A stretch of 64,000 nt of DNA from Murimonas intestini (GCF_024622195.1 NZ_JANKBI010000002.1:372001-436000); one strand, 5' to 3'; shown: positions 17,031 through 26,631, counted from the first letter of the stretch. The notes: a model not told the origin generated them from the letters alone. Made by a program: numbers and translations.

Positions 17031-19298
17031 ATGCTGCAGGATTTTATGATTCAGAATGGAAACGGATATGAACTTCCATATCCCGCCGAGCGGTGGGAGG
17101 AAGGGACACTGATCGGAAACGGCAGCCAGGGTGCAGTTATCATGGGAGATGCGGAGAATGAGGAGATCATTTTCAGTCATGAGCGCCTGTTTGCACCTGT
17201 GGATATAGGCCTGCAGCCTATTCCTATGGCCGGTGAACTGCCATATATCAGAGAGCTTTTAAGTAAAGGAAAATATGGTGATGCCGTCAGGCATATTCTT
17301 GATATGTACAGGCAGCAGGAGGGGAGAGAAGATAAAATATGGACAAATCCCTTTATTCCTGGGGCCGTTCTCCATATAGAGACAGCGGGCTGCTGCGGGT
17401 ACACAGATTATATGAGAAAGCTGGAATTTAGCACAGGGGAAGCCAGGGTGAAATTCAGGAGCGGGAAGACAAATTATGACAGGAAGGCTTTTTATTCCAG
17501 AGCAGACGGCTGTATGGCCTTGAGGCTTACGGCGGACAGTCCGGCCTGCTGGAGGATTAAGCTTTCACAGCGCCCCTACAGGAAAGACGGCAGAAAGGTA
17601 TTAAAACCCATGTTCCCTCAGGAAAATGGAGAGTATTTTCTTCTGCCAAAGGCGGGGGTACAAGACGGCTGGGCCTGGTATCTGTGCGCATATCGCGGCA
17701 GAAACAGCGGATATGCTGTGCTGTGCCATGCTTTTTCAGAAGACGGGAAAATCAGGGCTGAGTCAGAAGCATTATGCATCAGCAGTGCAAAAAGCGCCCT
17801 TCTGCTGGCTAAGGTGATACCCATAAATGACATGGATAAGGCAGAGCAGATACTGGAAAAAGAGGCTGCTTCTATACAAAGGCTGCTTTGCCGGGAGTAC
17901 GGGGAGCTGCTGGAAAGACATCTGGAAATACACGGCGAGCGGTTTGGGCGTCTGGAAGTGAAGCTGGACAATAAACATCTGGAGACTATCCTGCATGCAG
18001 GGCGCTATGCCATACTGTCATCAAGCGGGGAAATGCCGCCGAATCTGCAGGGGGTATGGACAGGTACTTATGACGGAGGCTGGTCATCTGACTATACTCA
18101 GAATGGAAATCTGCAGACTGCGGTCCTGGGACTGCTTCCCAGCGGTGATTTTGAAGGGATGGAGAGTTATTTCAAATATCAGGAATCTCTTATGGAGGAT
18201 TACCGAAGAAACAGCAGGATACTGTATGGATGCAGAGGGATCCATATCCCGAGCAGGACAAGTGATTCAGGGCTGGACTTCCATTTTGATGAGACATGGC
18301 CTATGGTATTCTGGACTGCAGGGGCCGCATGGTGTGCACATTTTTATTATGATTACTGGCTGTATACAGGTGATGACAGGTTCTTTGCAGAGAGGGCTCT
18401 GCCATTTATGAAGGAGGCGGCATTGTTCTATGAGGATTATCTCATTGAAGATGAGACCGGGCACTGGGTATTTTCGCCCTCCTATTCTCCGGAAAATACT
18501 CCTATGGGGAGGGAAAATGCAGCGTGCTTCAATGCTTCCATGGATATAGCGGCGGCGAAAGAGCTGTTTATGAATCTGATCGTGGGGTGCAGTACACTGG
18601 GGATCAATACAGGTGAAATTGAAAAATGGAAAGGTATAATGGCAAAAATGCCGCCGTACAGGATAAACAGCGACGGAGCGCTGAAAGAATGGGCGGCGGA
18701 CGGCCTTGAGGACAGATACGACCACCGCCACTCTTCACATCTGTATATGCTCTACTATGACCTTCCCTGGTATGAGGACCAGAAAGTGCTGGATGCCTGC
18801 AGGCGTGCGTATGAATTGAAGATGGAGCATAAGAAGAAGGAGCAGGGCACTATGGCGTTTGGCCTTGTACAGGCCGGCATGGCAGCAGCCCACCTGGGTG
18901 ACGCCAGTATGGTTGATGTTATGGTGAAGTCCATGGCAGAAAATAATTATTACAGGACTTATGCTTCCTCACATGACTATGGCCCTGATATATTCAATAC
19001 AGACATCAGCGGCGGGATGCCTGCCCTTATGCTGGAGGCGGCAGCCCAGTCCTCGCCTGTAATAGACAGCGATATGAAGATATCCGGATATCAAATACGT
19101 CTTCTCCCGGCGCTTCCGGAATCGATGAAAAGCGGAAGTGTACGCGGGATGAGGCTGAGAGGCGGCTTCAGCCTTGATATGGAATGGAAGGACGGAGAAC
19201 TGGGAGAGTATACTCTCACCTGCAAAGCACGGATGCCTGGAAAAGTTCAGGTATGGGATGCCCGCAGGGGGATAAAGTTACCTGTAACGCTTGCCTGA
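17031..19298 (+). CDS. Glycoside hydrolase family 95-like (alpha-L-fucosidase/galactosidase)
   Basis: A 755-residue intracellular protein. The N-terminal domain has EGTLIGNGSQGAVIMG, and the (alpha/alpha)6 part carries the GH95 signatures MPPNLQGVWTG, SDYTQNGNLQ (the N-x-N pair that assists the base), SPSYSPENTP with the acid Glu, and DHRHSSHL with the base Asp. GH95 enzymes remove alpha-1,2-L-fucose or alpha-L-galactose, for example from xyloglucan or host glycans. An upstream extension to 16830 is open but overlaps GH43; the ATG at 17031, one base after the GH43 stop, is preferred, with GAAAGGGG just upstream. Confidence 0.85.
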   Translation: MLQDFMIQNGNGYELPYPAERWEEGTLIGNGSQGAVIMGDAENEEIIFSHERLFAPVDIGLQPIPMAGELPYIRELLSKGKYGDAVRHILDMYRQQEGREDKIWTNPFIPGAVLHIETAGCCGYTDYMRKLEFSTGEARVKFRSGKTNYDRKAFYSRADGCMALRLTADSPACWRIKLSQRPYRKDGRKVLKPMFPQENGEYFLLPKAGVQDGWAWYLCAYRGRNSGYAVLCHAFSEDGKIRAESEALCISSAKSALLLAKVIPINDMDKAEQILEKEAASIQRLLCREYGELLERHLEIHGERFGRLEVKLDNKHLETILHAGRYAILSSSGEMPPNLQGVWTGTYDGGWSSDYTQNGNLQTAVLGLLPSGDFEGMESYFKYQESLMEDYRRNSRILYGCRGIHIPSRTSDSGLDFHFDETWPMVFWTAGAAWCAHFYYDYWLYTGDDRFFAERALPFMKEAALFYEDYLIEDETGHWVFSPSYSPENTPMGRENAACFNASMDIAAAKELFMNLIVGCSTLGINTGEIEKWKGIMAKMPPYRINSDGALKEWAADGLEDRYDHRHSSHLYMLYYDLPWYEDQKVLDACRRAYELKMEHKKKEQGTMAFGLVQAGMAAAHLGDASMVDVMVKSMAENNYYRTYASSHDYGPDIFNTDISGGMPALMLEAAAQSSPVIDSDMKISGYQIRLLPALPESMKSGSVRGMRLRGGFSLDMEWKDGELGEYTLTCKARMPGKVQVWDARRGIKLPVTLA

Positions 19299-19319
19299 AA
19301 GCGGCACTGAGCGTATAAT
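19291..19319 (+). promoter_or_regulatory. Promoter of hom
   Basis: TTGCCT (19291-19296) and TATAAT (19314-19319), 17 bp apart. The -35 overlaps the last codons of the GH95 gene, so hom has its own start of transcription. Confidence 0.6.
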
Positions 19320-19372
19320 CTTTGTAGAGATAAACGCGAAAGGACAGTTTCAGGACTGTGAGGTAAGGTTAA

Positions 19373-20662
19373 ATGAATGAAGCAAAAAAGATCAATATTG
19401 CACTTTTGGGGCTTGGAACAGTGGGCACAGGTGTTTATAAGGTTTTAAAAATGCAGGAGGAGGAGATACCGCGCAAGGTAGGCGCAGAGCTTGCAGTGAA
19501 AAAGATCCTTGTGAGAGATCTTAAGAAGGCTGCGCTGAAGGTGGACGACCCGTCTGTACTTACAAATGACTGGAAAGAAATTTTAGACGATGAAAGTATT
19601 GAGATCGTCGTTGAAGTCATGGGAGGCATGGAACCGGCCAGAACTTATATGATGGAGGCACTGGCAGCGGGCAAGAATGTGGTGACTGCAAATAAAGACC
19701 TTATGGCGGAGAGCGGCAGGGAGCTTTTTGATATGGCAGAGCAGAGCCAGAAGGATCTGCTTTTTGAGGCAGCAGTGGCAGGAGGGATTCCGATCATCTC
19801 CCCGCTCAAACAGTCTCTGGCAGGGAATCATCTGACGGAGATCATTGGCATTGTAAATGGGACTACGAATTTTATATTGACAAAGATGACTTCAGAGGGG
19901 ATGGAATTCAATGAGGCCCTCTCTCTGGCTACTGAGCTTGGGTATGCGGAAGCCGATCCCACGGCGGATGTGGAGGGGCTGGATGCAGGCAGAAAGATGG
20001 CGATCATGGCTTCCATCGCCTTCAATTCACGTGTAACCTTCCGCGATGTATATACAGAAGGTATCACCAGGATCACAGCAACTGACATCAGATATGCCAA
20101 AGAAATGGGCTGCGACATTAAGCTGCTGGGGGTGGCAAGAAATACACAGGAGGGGATAGAGGTCAGGGTTCATCCCATGCTGATACCCAGCACGCATCCC
20201 CTGGCATCTGTCAACGATTCCTTCAATGCAGTGTTTGTCCATGGAGACGCAGTAGATGACGCTATGTTCTACGGGCGGGGAGCAGGCGAGATGCCTACTG
20301 CCAGTGCAGTGGTTGGGGACATATTTGAGATCGCGCGCAATATCAGATTCGGCTGCAATGGGCGCATCAGCTGTACCTGCTACAAAGAGCTTCCCATCAA
20401 GAAGATGGAAGAGATAGAGAGCCGTTATTTTATCAGGATGCAGGTGGAGGACCGCTACGGAGTCCTGGCCAGCATAGCAAGTGTGTTCGGCAATAATTGT
20501 GTCAGCATAGCAAGGATAGTCCAGAAAGAGAAGAAAAATGATGCCGCTGAGCTGGTGGTCATCACAGACAAGGTGAGGGAGCGTCATCTGAATGATTCTC
20601 TAACAATATTTAAAGGAATGTCCATGGTTAAAGAAATCCCGGCTGTCATCAGGGTATATTGA
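19373..20662 (+). CDS. hom: Homoserine dehydrogenase
   Basis: A 429-residue enzyme that reduces aspartate semialdehyde to homoserine, the branch point to threonine and methionine. GLGTVGTGVYKVL (residues 13-25) is the dinucleotide-binding loop; GGIPIISPLKQSLAGN and GTTNFILTKM are the conserved catalytic region, with the EADPTADVEGLDAGRKMAI motif holding the key acid and lysine. The C-terminal ACT domain (from about residue 350, YFIRMQVEDRYGVLASIASV) suggests feedback control by threonine. Confidence 0.96.
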   Translation: MNEAKKINIALLGLGTVGTGVYKVLKMQEEEIPRKVGAELAVKKILVRDLKKAALKVDDPSVLTNDWKEILDDESIEIVVEVMGGMEPARTYMMEALAAGKNVVTANKDLMAESGRELFDMAEQSQKDLLFEAAVAGGIPIISPLKQSLAGNHLTEIIGIVNGTTNFILTKMTSEGMEFNEALSLATELGYAEADPTADVEGLDAGRKMAIMASIAFNSRVTFRDVYTEGITRITATDIRYAKEMGCDIKLLGVARNTQEGIEVRVHPMLIPSTHPLASVNDSFNAVFVHGDAVDDAMFYGRGAGEMPTASAVVGDIFEIARNIRFGCNGRISCTCYKELPIKKMEEIESRYFIRMQVEDRYGVLASIASVFGNNCVSIARIVQKEKKNDAAELVVITDKVRERHLNDSLTIFKGMSMVKEIPAVIRVY

Positions 20663-20716
20663 CGGCTGTTACTAAAATTTTTAGAATTTTCCTCCATATT
20701 TTCCCTGGGTTGTGAA

Positions 20717-20745
20717 TTGACGGATGCTGTGAAATCATGTACAAT
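20717..20745 (+). promoter_or_regulatory. Promoter of gpmI
   Basis: TTGACG (20717-20722) and TACAAT (20740-20745) with a 17 bp spacer, giving a leader of about 75 nt. Confidence 0.7.
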
Positions 20746-20826
20746 AAGTAGTTGTAAACAAGGTACAGTACAGTAAGCGGCATGCCGCAAGGCAGCCTAA
20801 TTTCATAAAATAAAGGAGAAATCGAA

Positions 20827-22368
20827 ATGAGCAAGAAACCAACTGTTTTAATGATCCTGGATGGCTATGGCCTTAATGAAAAGACCGAGGGCAATGCGGT
20901 TAAAGAGGCTAAGACTCCTGTTATGGATAAACTGATGCAGGAATATCCTTTTGTTAAGGGATATGCCAGCGGAATGGCAGTAGGGCTTCCTGACGGACAG
21001 ATGGGAAATTCTGAGGTAGGCCACCTGAATATGGGAGCAGGGCGTATCATATATCAGGAGCTGACAAAGATCACAAAGGAGATCCAGGACGGAGATTTCT
21101 TTAAGAATCCTGCCCTTCTGGATGCTGTTAAGAATGCTAAGGATAAAGGAACATCCCTGCATATGTTCGGACTTCTCTCTGACGGCGGGGTACACAGCCA
21201 CAACACACATCTGTATGCGCTTTTAGAGCTGGCAAAGAAAGAAGGCCTCAGTAAAGTCTATGTACACTGCTTCCTGGATGGACGTGACACACCGCCGGCC
21301 TCAGGAAAAGATTATGTACAGCAGCTCTCTGACAAGATGCAGGAGATCGGCGTTGGTGAGATCGCATCAGTTATGGGACGTTACTATGCTATGGACCGTG
21401 ACAACCGCTGGGACCGCGTGGAACTGGCATACAATGCCATGGTAAAGGGCATCGGACATACTGCGGACAGCGGAGTGGCAGCAGTGCAGCAGTCATATGA
21501 TGATGGAAAGAATGACGAGTTTGTGATCCCTACCGTAGTGGTGAAGAACGGCGCTCCTGTGGCAACCATCCAGGATGATGATTCCGTTATCTTCTTTAAC
21601 TTCCGCCCTGACAGGGCAAGAGAGATCACACGCACCTTCTGCAGTGATGATTTTGACGGCTTCAAGAGAGGCAGCAGAATTAAGACATGTTATGTATGCT
21701 TTACAGAGTATGATGAGACGATCCCGAATAAAGAGGTCGCTTTCCACAAGACAGCGATAACAAATACATTTGGTGAATTTCTGGCTGCAAACAATTTAAA
21801 ACAGGCCAGGATCGCGGAGACAGAGAAATATGCACATGTTACATTCTTCTTTAACGGCGGGGTAGAGGAGCCAAATGAAGGGGAGGAACGTATTCTTGTA
21901 AAGTCCCCGAAGGTGCCCACATACGATATGCAGCCTGAGATGAGCGCATATGAGGTATGCGATAATCTTGTAAATGCCATCAAATCAGAAAAGTATGATG
22001 TGATCATCATCAACTTTGCAAATCCGGATATGGTAGGACATACAGGTATCGAAAATGCGGCAGTGAAAGCAATTGAAGCTGTAGATGGCTGTGTTGGCAG
22101 AGCTGTAGAGGCAATCAAAGAGGTGGATGGACAGATGTTTATCTGTGCTGACCATGGAAATGCAGAACAGCTGGTGGATTACGAGACTGGAGAACCGTTT
22201 ACAGCCCACACTACAAACCCTGTTCCTTTTATCCTTGTAAATGCTGACCCGTCCTACACCTTAAGAGAAGGCGGCGTGCTTGCGGATATCGCGCCTACCC
22301 TGATTGAACTGATGGGAATGGAGCAGCCCAAAGAGATGACAGGAAAATCTCTGCTGATCAGAAAATAA
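20827..22368 (+). CDS. gpmI: Phosphoglycerate mutase, cofactor-independent
   Basis: A 513-residue manganese enzyme that converts 3- to 2-phosphoglycerate in glycolysis. Metal ligand D12 is in LDGYGLN and the phosphorylated serine S62 in GQMGNSEVGHLNMGAG. CFLDGRDTPP, FNFRPDRARE and FICADHGNAEQ are further metal- and substrate-binding motifs. AAAGGAG precedes the start. A terminator follows directly. Confidence 0.97.
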   Translation: MSKKPTVLMILDGYGLNEKTEGNAVKEAKTPVMDKLMQEYPFVKGYASGMAVGLPDGQMGNSEVGHLNMGAGRIIYQELTKITKEIQDGDFFKNPALLDAVKNAKDKGTSLHMFGLLSDGGVHSHNTHLYALLELAKKEGLSKVYVHCFLDGRDTPPASGKDYVQQLSDKMQEIGVGEIASVMGRYYAMDRDNRWDRVELAYNAMVKGIGHTADSGVAAVQQSYDDGKNDEFVIPTVVVKNGAPVATIQDDDSVIFFNFRPDRAREITRTFCSDDFDGFKRGSRIKTCYVCFTEYDETIPNKEVAFHKTAITNTFGEFLAANNLKQARIAETEKYAHVTFFFNGGVEEPNEGEERILVKSPKVPTYDMQPEMSAYEVCDNLVNAIKSEKYDVIIINFANPDMVGHTGIENAAVKAIEAVDGCVGRAVEAIKEVDGQMFICADHGNAEQLVDYETGEPFTAHTTNPVPFILVNADPSYTLREGGVLADIAPTLIELMGMEQPKEMTGKSLLIRK

Positions 22369-22378
22369 AAAGAGTCAA

Positions 22379-22417
22379 AAGGCTCTGCACAGGGAGACAA
22401 TAAATGTGCAGGGCCTT
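22379..22417 (+). terminator. Intrinsic terminator after gpmI
   Basis: AAGGCTCTGCAC (22379-22390) pairs with GTGCAGGGCCTT (22406-22417), 12 bp with one G-U pair, followed by CTTAAATTATT. The T-run is weak, so read-through into the next small gene is possible. Confidence 0.6.
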
Positions 22418-22450
22418 CTTAAATTATTATTTATTAAGGAAGTGTATCTG

Positions 22451-22783
22451 GTGGTAAAAGAAATCGTAAAGACTGCCGTAGAGACTAAAATGACATGCAG
22501 ATCTGTAAGCCCTATCATTTCAGGCGGTGAGTACTGCTATGCGTGCGGGCTTATGATGAGGATACTGGGAGCCGGACAGGAGCTGATCCAGTCGGCAGTG
22601 TCCCAGCCTGACGTGCCATCCATGCAGGCTGCAGTAAAGCCGTTTCTGGAATCTGAGAGAGAACGCATCCAGGGAGAAGCAAGGTACGAAAGACTGATAA
22701 ACCTGCTGCTGCAGAGCAAGGCAGATGATAAACTGACAGAAGAGACATTAGAGCTGTTTGATATGGGGCTGAAAGGGAACTGA
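22451..22783 (+). CDS. Small protein of unknown function
   Basis: A 110-residue protein from a GTG start, chosen because AAGGAAG lies at 22436-22442; an earlier in-frame GTG at 22406 falls inside the gpmI terminator stem. The N-terminus reads MVKEIVKTAVETKMTCRSVS and the middle has GGEYCYACGLMMRI, with a C-x2-C pair that could bind metal, although there are too few cysteines for a full zinc finger. The rest is helical and charged. I do not recognise the family. It lies between gpmI and secG. Confidence 0.6.
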   Translation: MVKEIVKTAVETKMTCRSVSPIISGGEYCYACGLMMRILGAGQELIQSAVSQPDVPSMQAAVKPFLESERERIQGEARYERLINLLLQSKADDKLTEETLELFDMGLKGN

Positions 22784-22820
22784 GTCAGGTATATTAATAG
22801 TAAAATTGGATATAATTTAA

Positions 22821-22849
22821 TTGACAATTATATCCTGCTGTGGTAAACT
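22821..22849 (+). promoter_or_regulatory. Promoter of secG
   Basis: TTGACA (22821-22826) and TAAACT (22844-22849), 17 bp apart, 33 bp before the secG start. Confidence 0.7.
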
Positions 22850-22882
22850 AAATGAGGTTTAATGACATAGGAGGTGTGGTTC

Positions 22883-23119
22883 ATGGAAATTTTAAGAGGT
22901 ATTCTTACCGTTATCTTCATACTGGTTTGTATTGTGTTGACCGTTATTGTGCTTATGCAGGAAGGCAAGGACGCCGGACTTGGAAGCATCGCAGGTATAT
23001 CAGAGACATACTGGGGAAAAAATAAAGGACGCTCCATGGAAGGAGCTTTGGTAAAAGCTACAAAATATCTGGCAATTGGCTTCATCGTATTGTCAGTGAT
23101 ACTGAACCTGAATTTTTAA
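22883..23119 (+). CDS. secG: Preprotein translocase subunit SecG
   Basis: A 78-residue membrane protein with two hydrophobic helices (ILTVIFILVCIVLTVIVLMQ and YLAIGFIVLSVILNLNF) joined by the glycine-rich loop EGKDAGLGSIAG, the SecG signature. It assists the SecYE channel. An upstream in-frame ATG at 22874 sits on the Shine-Dalgarno sequence AGGAGGTG itself, so 22883 is the start. The order secG-rnr-smpB-ssrA is widespread in Firmicutes. Confidence 0.93.
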   Translation: MEILRGILTVIFILVCIVLTVIVLMQEGKDAGLGSIAGISETYWGKNKGRSMEGALVKATKYLAIGFIVLSVILNLNF

Positions 23120-23129
23120 GGAATGTGAG

Positions 23130-23160
23130 ACACTCTTGTAACCATGCAAGAGTGTTTTTT
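23130..23160 (+). terminator. Terminator after secG
   Basis: ACACTCTTG (23130-23138) and CAAGAGTGT (23147-23155) form a perfect 9 bp stem with an 8-nt loop, followed by T6. rnr begins 30 bp later, so this may be a partial attenuator. Confidence 0.8.
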
Positions 23161-23191
23161 ATTCTATAGAAAATTAAGAAAGTGAGTGAAA

Positions 23192-25336
23192 ATGAAAGAA
23201 GATATATTTGAAAAGAGAAAGAAAGTAATTTATGACCTTATCTGTGACGAGCATTATATCCCCATGAAAGTCAAGGAGCTGGCCATACTTCTGCAGGTTA
23301 CGAAAGAGGAGAGGCCCAGCCTGCAGGCAGTGCTGGATGAGCTTGTCAAAGAGGGGAAAATAGAGGTCAGCAAAAGAGGAAAATATAAAAAGCTGGAATC
23401 CCCTGTTCTGGTGGGTACTTTTATAGGAAATCAGAAGGGATTTGGGTTTGTAGAGATAGAGGGCGCAGAGGAAGATATATTTATCCCTGAATCAGGGGTA
23501 AACGGCGCTCTGCATCAGGACACTGTGCAGGTGGCTCTTGTTTCCGGAAAGCCTGGCAAGCGCCGTGAGGGCGAGGTTGTCAGAGTATTGGCAAGGGGCA
23601 TCACTGAGGTGGTGGGAACTTATCAGAAAAGTAAAAACTTTGGGTTTGTAGTGCCGGACAGCCTTAAATTTACAAGAGACATCTTTATTCCCATAGAGCG
23701 CTCAAAAGGCGCTGTTGACGGGCACAAGGTCCTTGTGGAGATCACTGATTATGGCAGCAAAAATAAGAAGCCGGAAGGAAAAGTAAAGAAGATCATCGGG
23801 CATATCAATGATCCTGGCACAGATATCCTGTCCATCGTCTATGCATATGATCTGCCGGTGGAGTTTTCCGACAAGATCATGCATCAGGCGGAAAATGTAT
23901 CTAACGAGGTCAGTGAGGCGGATATGGCTGGCAGGATGGATATCAGAGACTGGCAGATCGTTACTATTGACGGTGAAGATGCAAAGGATCTGGATGACGG
24001 AGTCTCTCTGACAAAAGAGGGGGATATTTACCATCTGGGAGTGCATATAGCTGACGTATCTAATTATGTCCAGGAAAACAGTGCTCTGGATCGGGAAGCG
24101 CTGAAGCGCGGGACAAGCGTTTATCTGGTTGACCGGGTCATTCCCATGCTTCCCCATAAGCTGTCTAACGGCATCTGCTCTTTAAATGAGGGGGTGGACA
24201 GGCTGGCTCTGTCCTGTATAATGGATATAGACGGCAAAGGAAATGTGACAGGGCACCAGATAGCAGAGACAGTGATCAAAGTTGACCGGCGCATGACTTA
24301 CACAAGCGTCAAAAAGATACTGGAGGACAGAGATCCTGAAGAAACTGCAAAGTATGAGAAGCTTGTCCCAATGTTTGAGATGATGCAGGAGCTGGCGGCA
24401 ATATTGAGGAAAAAAAGGCGGCAGAGGGGATCGATTGACTTTGATTTTCCTGAGACAAAGATAATCCTAGATAAAGAGGGGCATCCTCTGGAGATCAAAC
24501 CCTATGACAGAAATGTGGCCACAAAGATCATCGAAGATTTTATGCTCATAGCAAATGAGACCGTGGCGCAGGACTATTACTGGCAGGAGCTGCCGTTTGT
24601 ATACAGGACCCATGACAATCCTGATCCTGAAAAGATACAGCAGCTGGCTTTATTCATCAACAACTTTGGATACGCCATTAAAAACACAAGGGATGAGATC
24701 CACCCAAAGGAGTTGCAGAAGCTGCTTGCCAGAATAGAGGACTCACCTGAGGAGACACTTATCAGCCGTCTTACACTGAGGTCTATGAAGCGGGCCAGTT
24801 ATACAGTGGAATGTACCGGGCATTTTGGCCTGGCGGCGCCTTACTACTGCCACTTTACTTCACCGATCAGGCGGTATCCGGATCTGCAGATCCACAGGAT
24901 CATCAAGGAAAACCTCAGGGGAAAAATGAATGAGGGACGTATAGAGCATTACCAGAGCATCCTGCAGACTGTGGCTGATCAGTCCAGCAAGCTGGAAAGA
25001 CGGGCCGATGAGGCAGAGCGTGAGACTGAGAAGCTTAAAAAAGCAGAGTATATGGAAAATCATATTGGTGAGACATTTGAAGGCGTGATTTCCAGCATTA
25101 CCTCATGGGGAATGTATGTGGAGCTCTCTAATACAATAGAGGGCATGATACATGTGACAAATATGTATGATGACCGTTATTATTACAGAGAGGAGACACA
25201 TGAGATGTTCGGCGTAGACACCGGAAAGGTCTATAAGCTGGGACAGAAGGTCAGGATACGTGTTCTGGGCGCTGATAAGCATACAAGGTCTGTTGATTTT
25301 GAGATGGCCGCTGAGGATGAGGAAGAACAGCCATAA
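23192..25336 (+). CDS. rnr: Ribonuclease R
   Basis: A 714-residue 3'-to-5' exoribonuclease that degrades structured RNA and, with tmRNA-SmpB, non-stop mRNAs. In order it has an N-terminal winged helix (1-70), two cold-shock-like OB domains (about 70-220), the RNB catalytic domain with DGEDAKDLDDGVSL (metal-binding aspartates, near residue 265) and a C-terminal S1 domain (GETFEGVISSITSWGMYVEL). A GTG at 23186 would add MK; GAAAGTG upstream allows either start. Its position before smpB and ssrA matches its job in trans-translation. Confidence 0.95.
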   Translation: MKEDIFEKRKKVIYDLICDEHYIPMKVKELAILLQVTKEERPSLQAVLDELVKEGKIEVSKRGKYKKLESPVLVGTFIGNQKGFGFVEIEGAEEDIFIPESGVNGALHQDTVQVALVSGKPGKRREGEVVRVLARGITEVVGTYQKSKNFGFVVPDSLKFTRDIFIPIERSKGAVDGHKVLVEITDYGSKNKKPEGKVKKIIGHINDPGTDILSIVYAYDLPVEFSDKIMHQAENVSNEVSEADMAGRMDIRDWQIVTIDGEDAKDLDDGVSLTKEGDIYHLGVHIADVSNYVQENSALDREALKRGTSVYLVDRVIPMLPHKLSNGICSLNEGVDRLALSCIMDIDGKGNVTGHQIAETVIKVDRRMTYTSVKKILEDRDPEETAKYEKLVPMFEMMQELAAILRKKRRQRGSIDFDFPETKIILDKEGHPLEIKPYDRNVATKIIEDFMLIANETVAQDYYWQELPFVYRTHDNPDPEKIQQLALFINNFGYAIKNTRDEIHPKELQKLLARIEDSPEETLISRLTLRSMKRASYTVECTGHFGLAAPYYCHFTSPIRRYPDLQIHRIIKENLRGKMNEGRIEHYQSILQTVADQSSKLERRADEAERETEKLKKAEYMENHIGETFEGVISSITSWGMYVELSNTIEGMIHVTNMYDDRYYYREETHEMFGVDTGKVYKLGQKVRIRVLGADKHTRSVDFEMAAEDEEEQP

Positions 25337-25383
25337 CCTGAAATGATTTTCAAACATGATTTAGGGGAAAAGGAGAGAAGAGT

Positions 25384-25851
25384 ATGGGAGCACAATCTGT
25401 CAAACTGATTGCCAACAATAAAAAAGCGTACCATGATTATTTTGTAGAAGATACTTATGAGGCGGGCATCTCACTGCACGGTACTGAAGTAAAATCCCTG
25501 CGCATGGGAAAATGCAGCATTAAGGAATCCTTTATCAGGATAGAAAAGGGAGAAGTATTCGTATACGGGATGCATATAAGCCCATATGAAAAGGGAAATA
25601 TCTTTAATAAAGATCCCCTCCGCATCAGGAAGCTGCTGCTTCATAAGTATGAAATCAATAAGATGGCCGGGAAGATGGCTGAAAAGGGATATACTCTGGT
25701 GCCGCTGAAGGTTTACTTCAAAGGCAGTCTTGTGAAAGTGGAGATAGGGCTGGCAAGAGGTAAGAAGCTCTATGACAAGCGCCAGGATATCGCAAAGAAG
25801 GACCAGAGGCGTGAGGCAGAAAAAGATTTCAAAGTAAAAAATCTATATTAA
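25384..25851 (+). CDS. smpB: SsrA-binding protein SmpB
   Basis: A 155-residue partner of tmRNA that loads it onto stalled ribosomes. Recognisable features are IANNKKAYHDYFVEDTYEAG, the GTEVKSLRMGKCSIKESF segment and the C-terminal basic tail that enters the empty mRNA channel (KKLYDKRQDIAKKDQRREAE). GGAGAGAAG precedes the ATG. ssrA lies 424 bp downstream with one small gene between. Confidence 0.97.
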   Translation: MGAQSVKLIANNKKAYHDYFVEDTYEAGISLHGTEVKSLRMGKCSIKESFIRIEKGEVFVYGMHISPYEKGNIFNKDPLRIRKLLLHKYEINKMAGKMAEKGYTLVPLKVYFKGSLVKVEIGLARGKKLYDKRQDIAKKDQRREAEKDFKVKNLY

Positions 25852-25883
25852 AACTTTATATTAAACACTCAAAGGGGAAATAT

Positions 25884-26117
25884 ATGATACCGACATCAAA
25901 AGAAGAATTATCGAAACTTGTCACCCAGACAACTGTGGAGACATATGAGGAGCTGACACCTCAGCTGGTTATGCTCCTGGACCAGGTAAAGCATAATGAA
26001 GAGCTTACAGAAGCCCAGAAAAATGACGAAATCCTGCTAAACATGATGGGATATGTGAAATCTTGTACCAATGAGATCATCATTGAAGTGTTGTCAGAGA
26101 TCCTTGGTCTGGATTAA
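25884..26117 (+). CDS. Small helical protein of unknown function
   Basis: A 77-residue acidic, mostly helical protein (MIPTSKEELSKLVTQTTVET at the start, EIIIEVLSEILGLD at the end) with AAAGGGG 7 bases before its ATG. It contains one cysteine and no membrane span. It lies between smpB and ssrA and is likely co-transcribed with smpB. No family is recognised. Confidence 0.6.
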   Translation: MIPTSKEELSKLVTQTTVETYEELTPQLVMLLDQVKHNEELTEAQKNDEILLNMMGYVKSCTNEIIIEVLSEILGLD

Positions 26118-26128
26118 TTTTATGCCCC

Positions 26129-26157
26129 TTGACAAAAGGAAAAATATCAGGTAAAAT
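26129..26157 (+). promoter_or_regulatory. Promoter of ssrA
   Basis: TTGACA (26129-26134) and TAAAAT (26152-26157) with a 17 bp spacer. It implies a 5' leader of about 110 nt removed by processing before the mature tmRNA end. Confidence 0.65.
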
Positions 26158-26274
26158 ACAGCTCTAGTATAACATTTAGTTATTTGCTGCAAGTTATGCT
26201 GGTAGGTTGTTAAATTCCATTGTCTGTGAACCTGTACATCTGTTTTGAACAAGACAGTAAGCTTGATTTGATCA

Positions 26275-26620
26275 GGGGTTGTACTGGTTTCGACGGGGGT
26301 TTTGCAATTGTGGTAGCCATCCGCGGGCCGGGACCGCGCAGTAAACCGGAAACTTAAATATAAACGCAGACGAAAATTTAGCGTACGTAGCCTAGTGGCT
26401 GCTGTCGGCCTTAAGTCTCTCGCAGCTTAAGCAACCGGCATCAAATAATGCGGGGCACTTTATCTCCAAAGCTTTGAGGGGATAAAAGAACTTATGAAGC
26501 TACTAAAGTCCGAAGCCTGTCATTAGGCGCCGGGCGGAGGGAATGTTAAAATAATGACTGCGATGGGAGAAGCTGCAATGAATAGGCTTTCGGACAGGGG
26601 TTCGATTCCCCTCAGCTCCA
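26275..26620 (+). ncRNA. ssrA: Transfer-messenger RNA (tmRNA)
   Basis: The 5' end GGGGTTGTACTGGTTTCGAC and the 3' T-arm AGGGGTTCGATTCCCCT are diagnostic. The acceptor stem pairs 26275-26281 with 26613-26619, with discriminator A26620; the genome continues CTA, so the terminal CCA must be added. The tag frame is AAC GCA GAC GAA AAT TTA GCG TAC GTA GCC TAG at 26363-26395, giving NADENLAYVA after the alanine carried by tmRNA, if AAC is the resume codon; the codon before it is the main uncertainty. The tag ends in YVA rather than the common LAA. It rescues stalled ribosomes with SmpB and RNase R encoded just upstream. Confidence 0.96.
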
Positions 26621-26631
26621 CTAATAAATAC

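Noticed and set aside
22406..22450. GTG start at 22406 for the small gene after gpmI
   Set aside because: It lies in the 3' arm of the gpmI terminator stem; the GTG at 22451 has a Shine-Dalgarno sequence.
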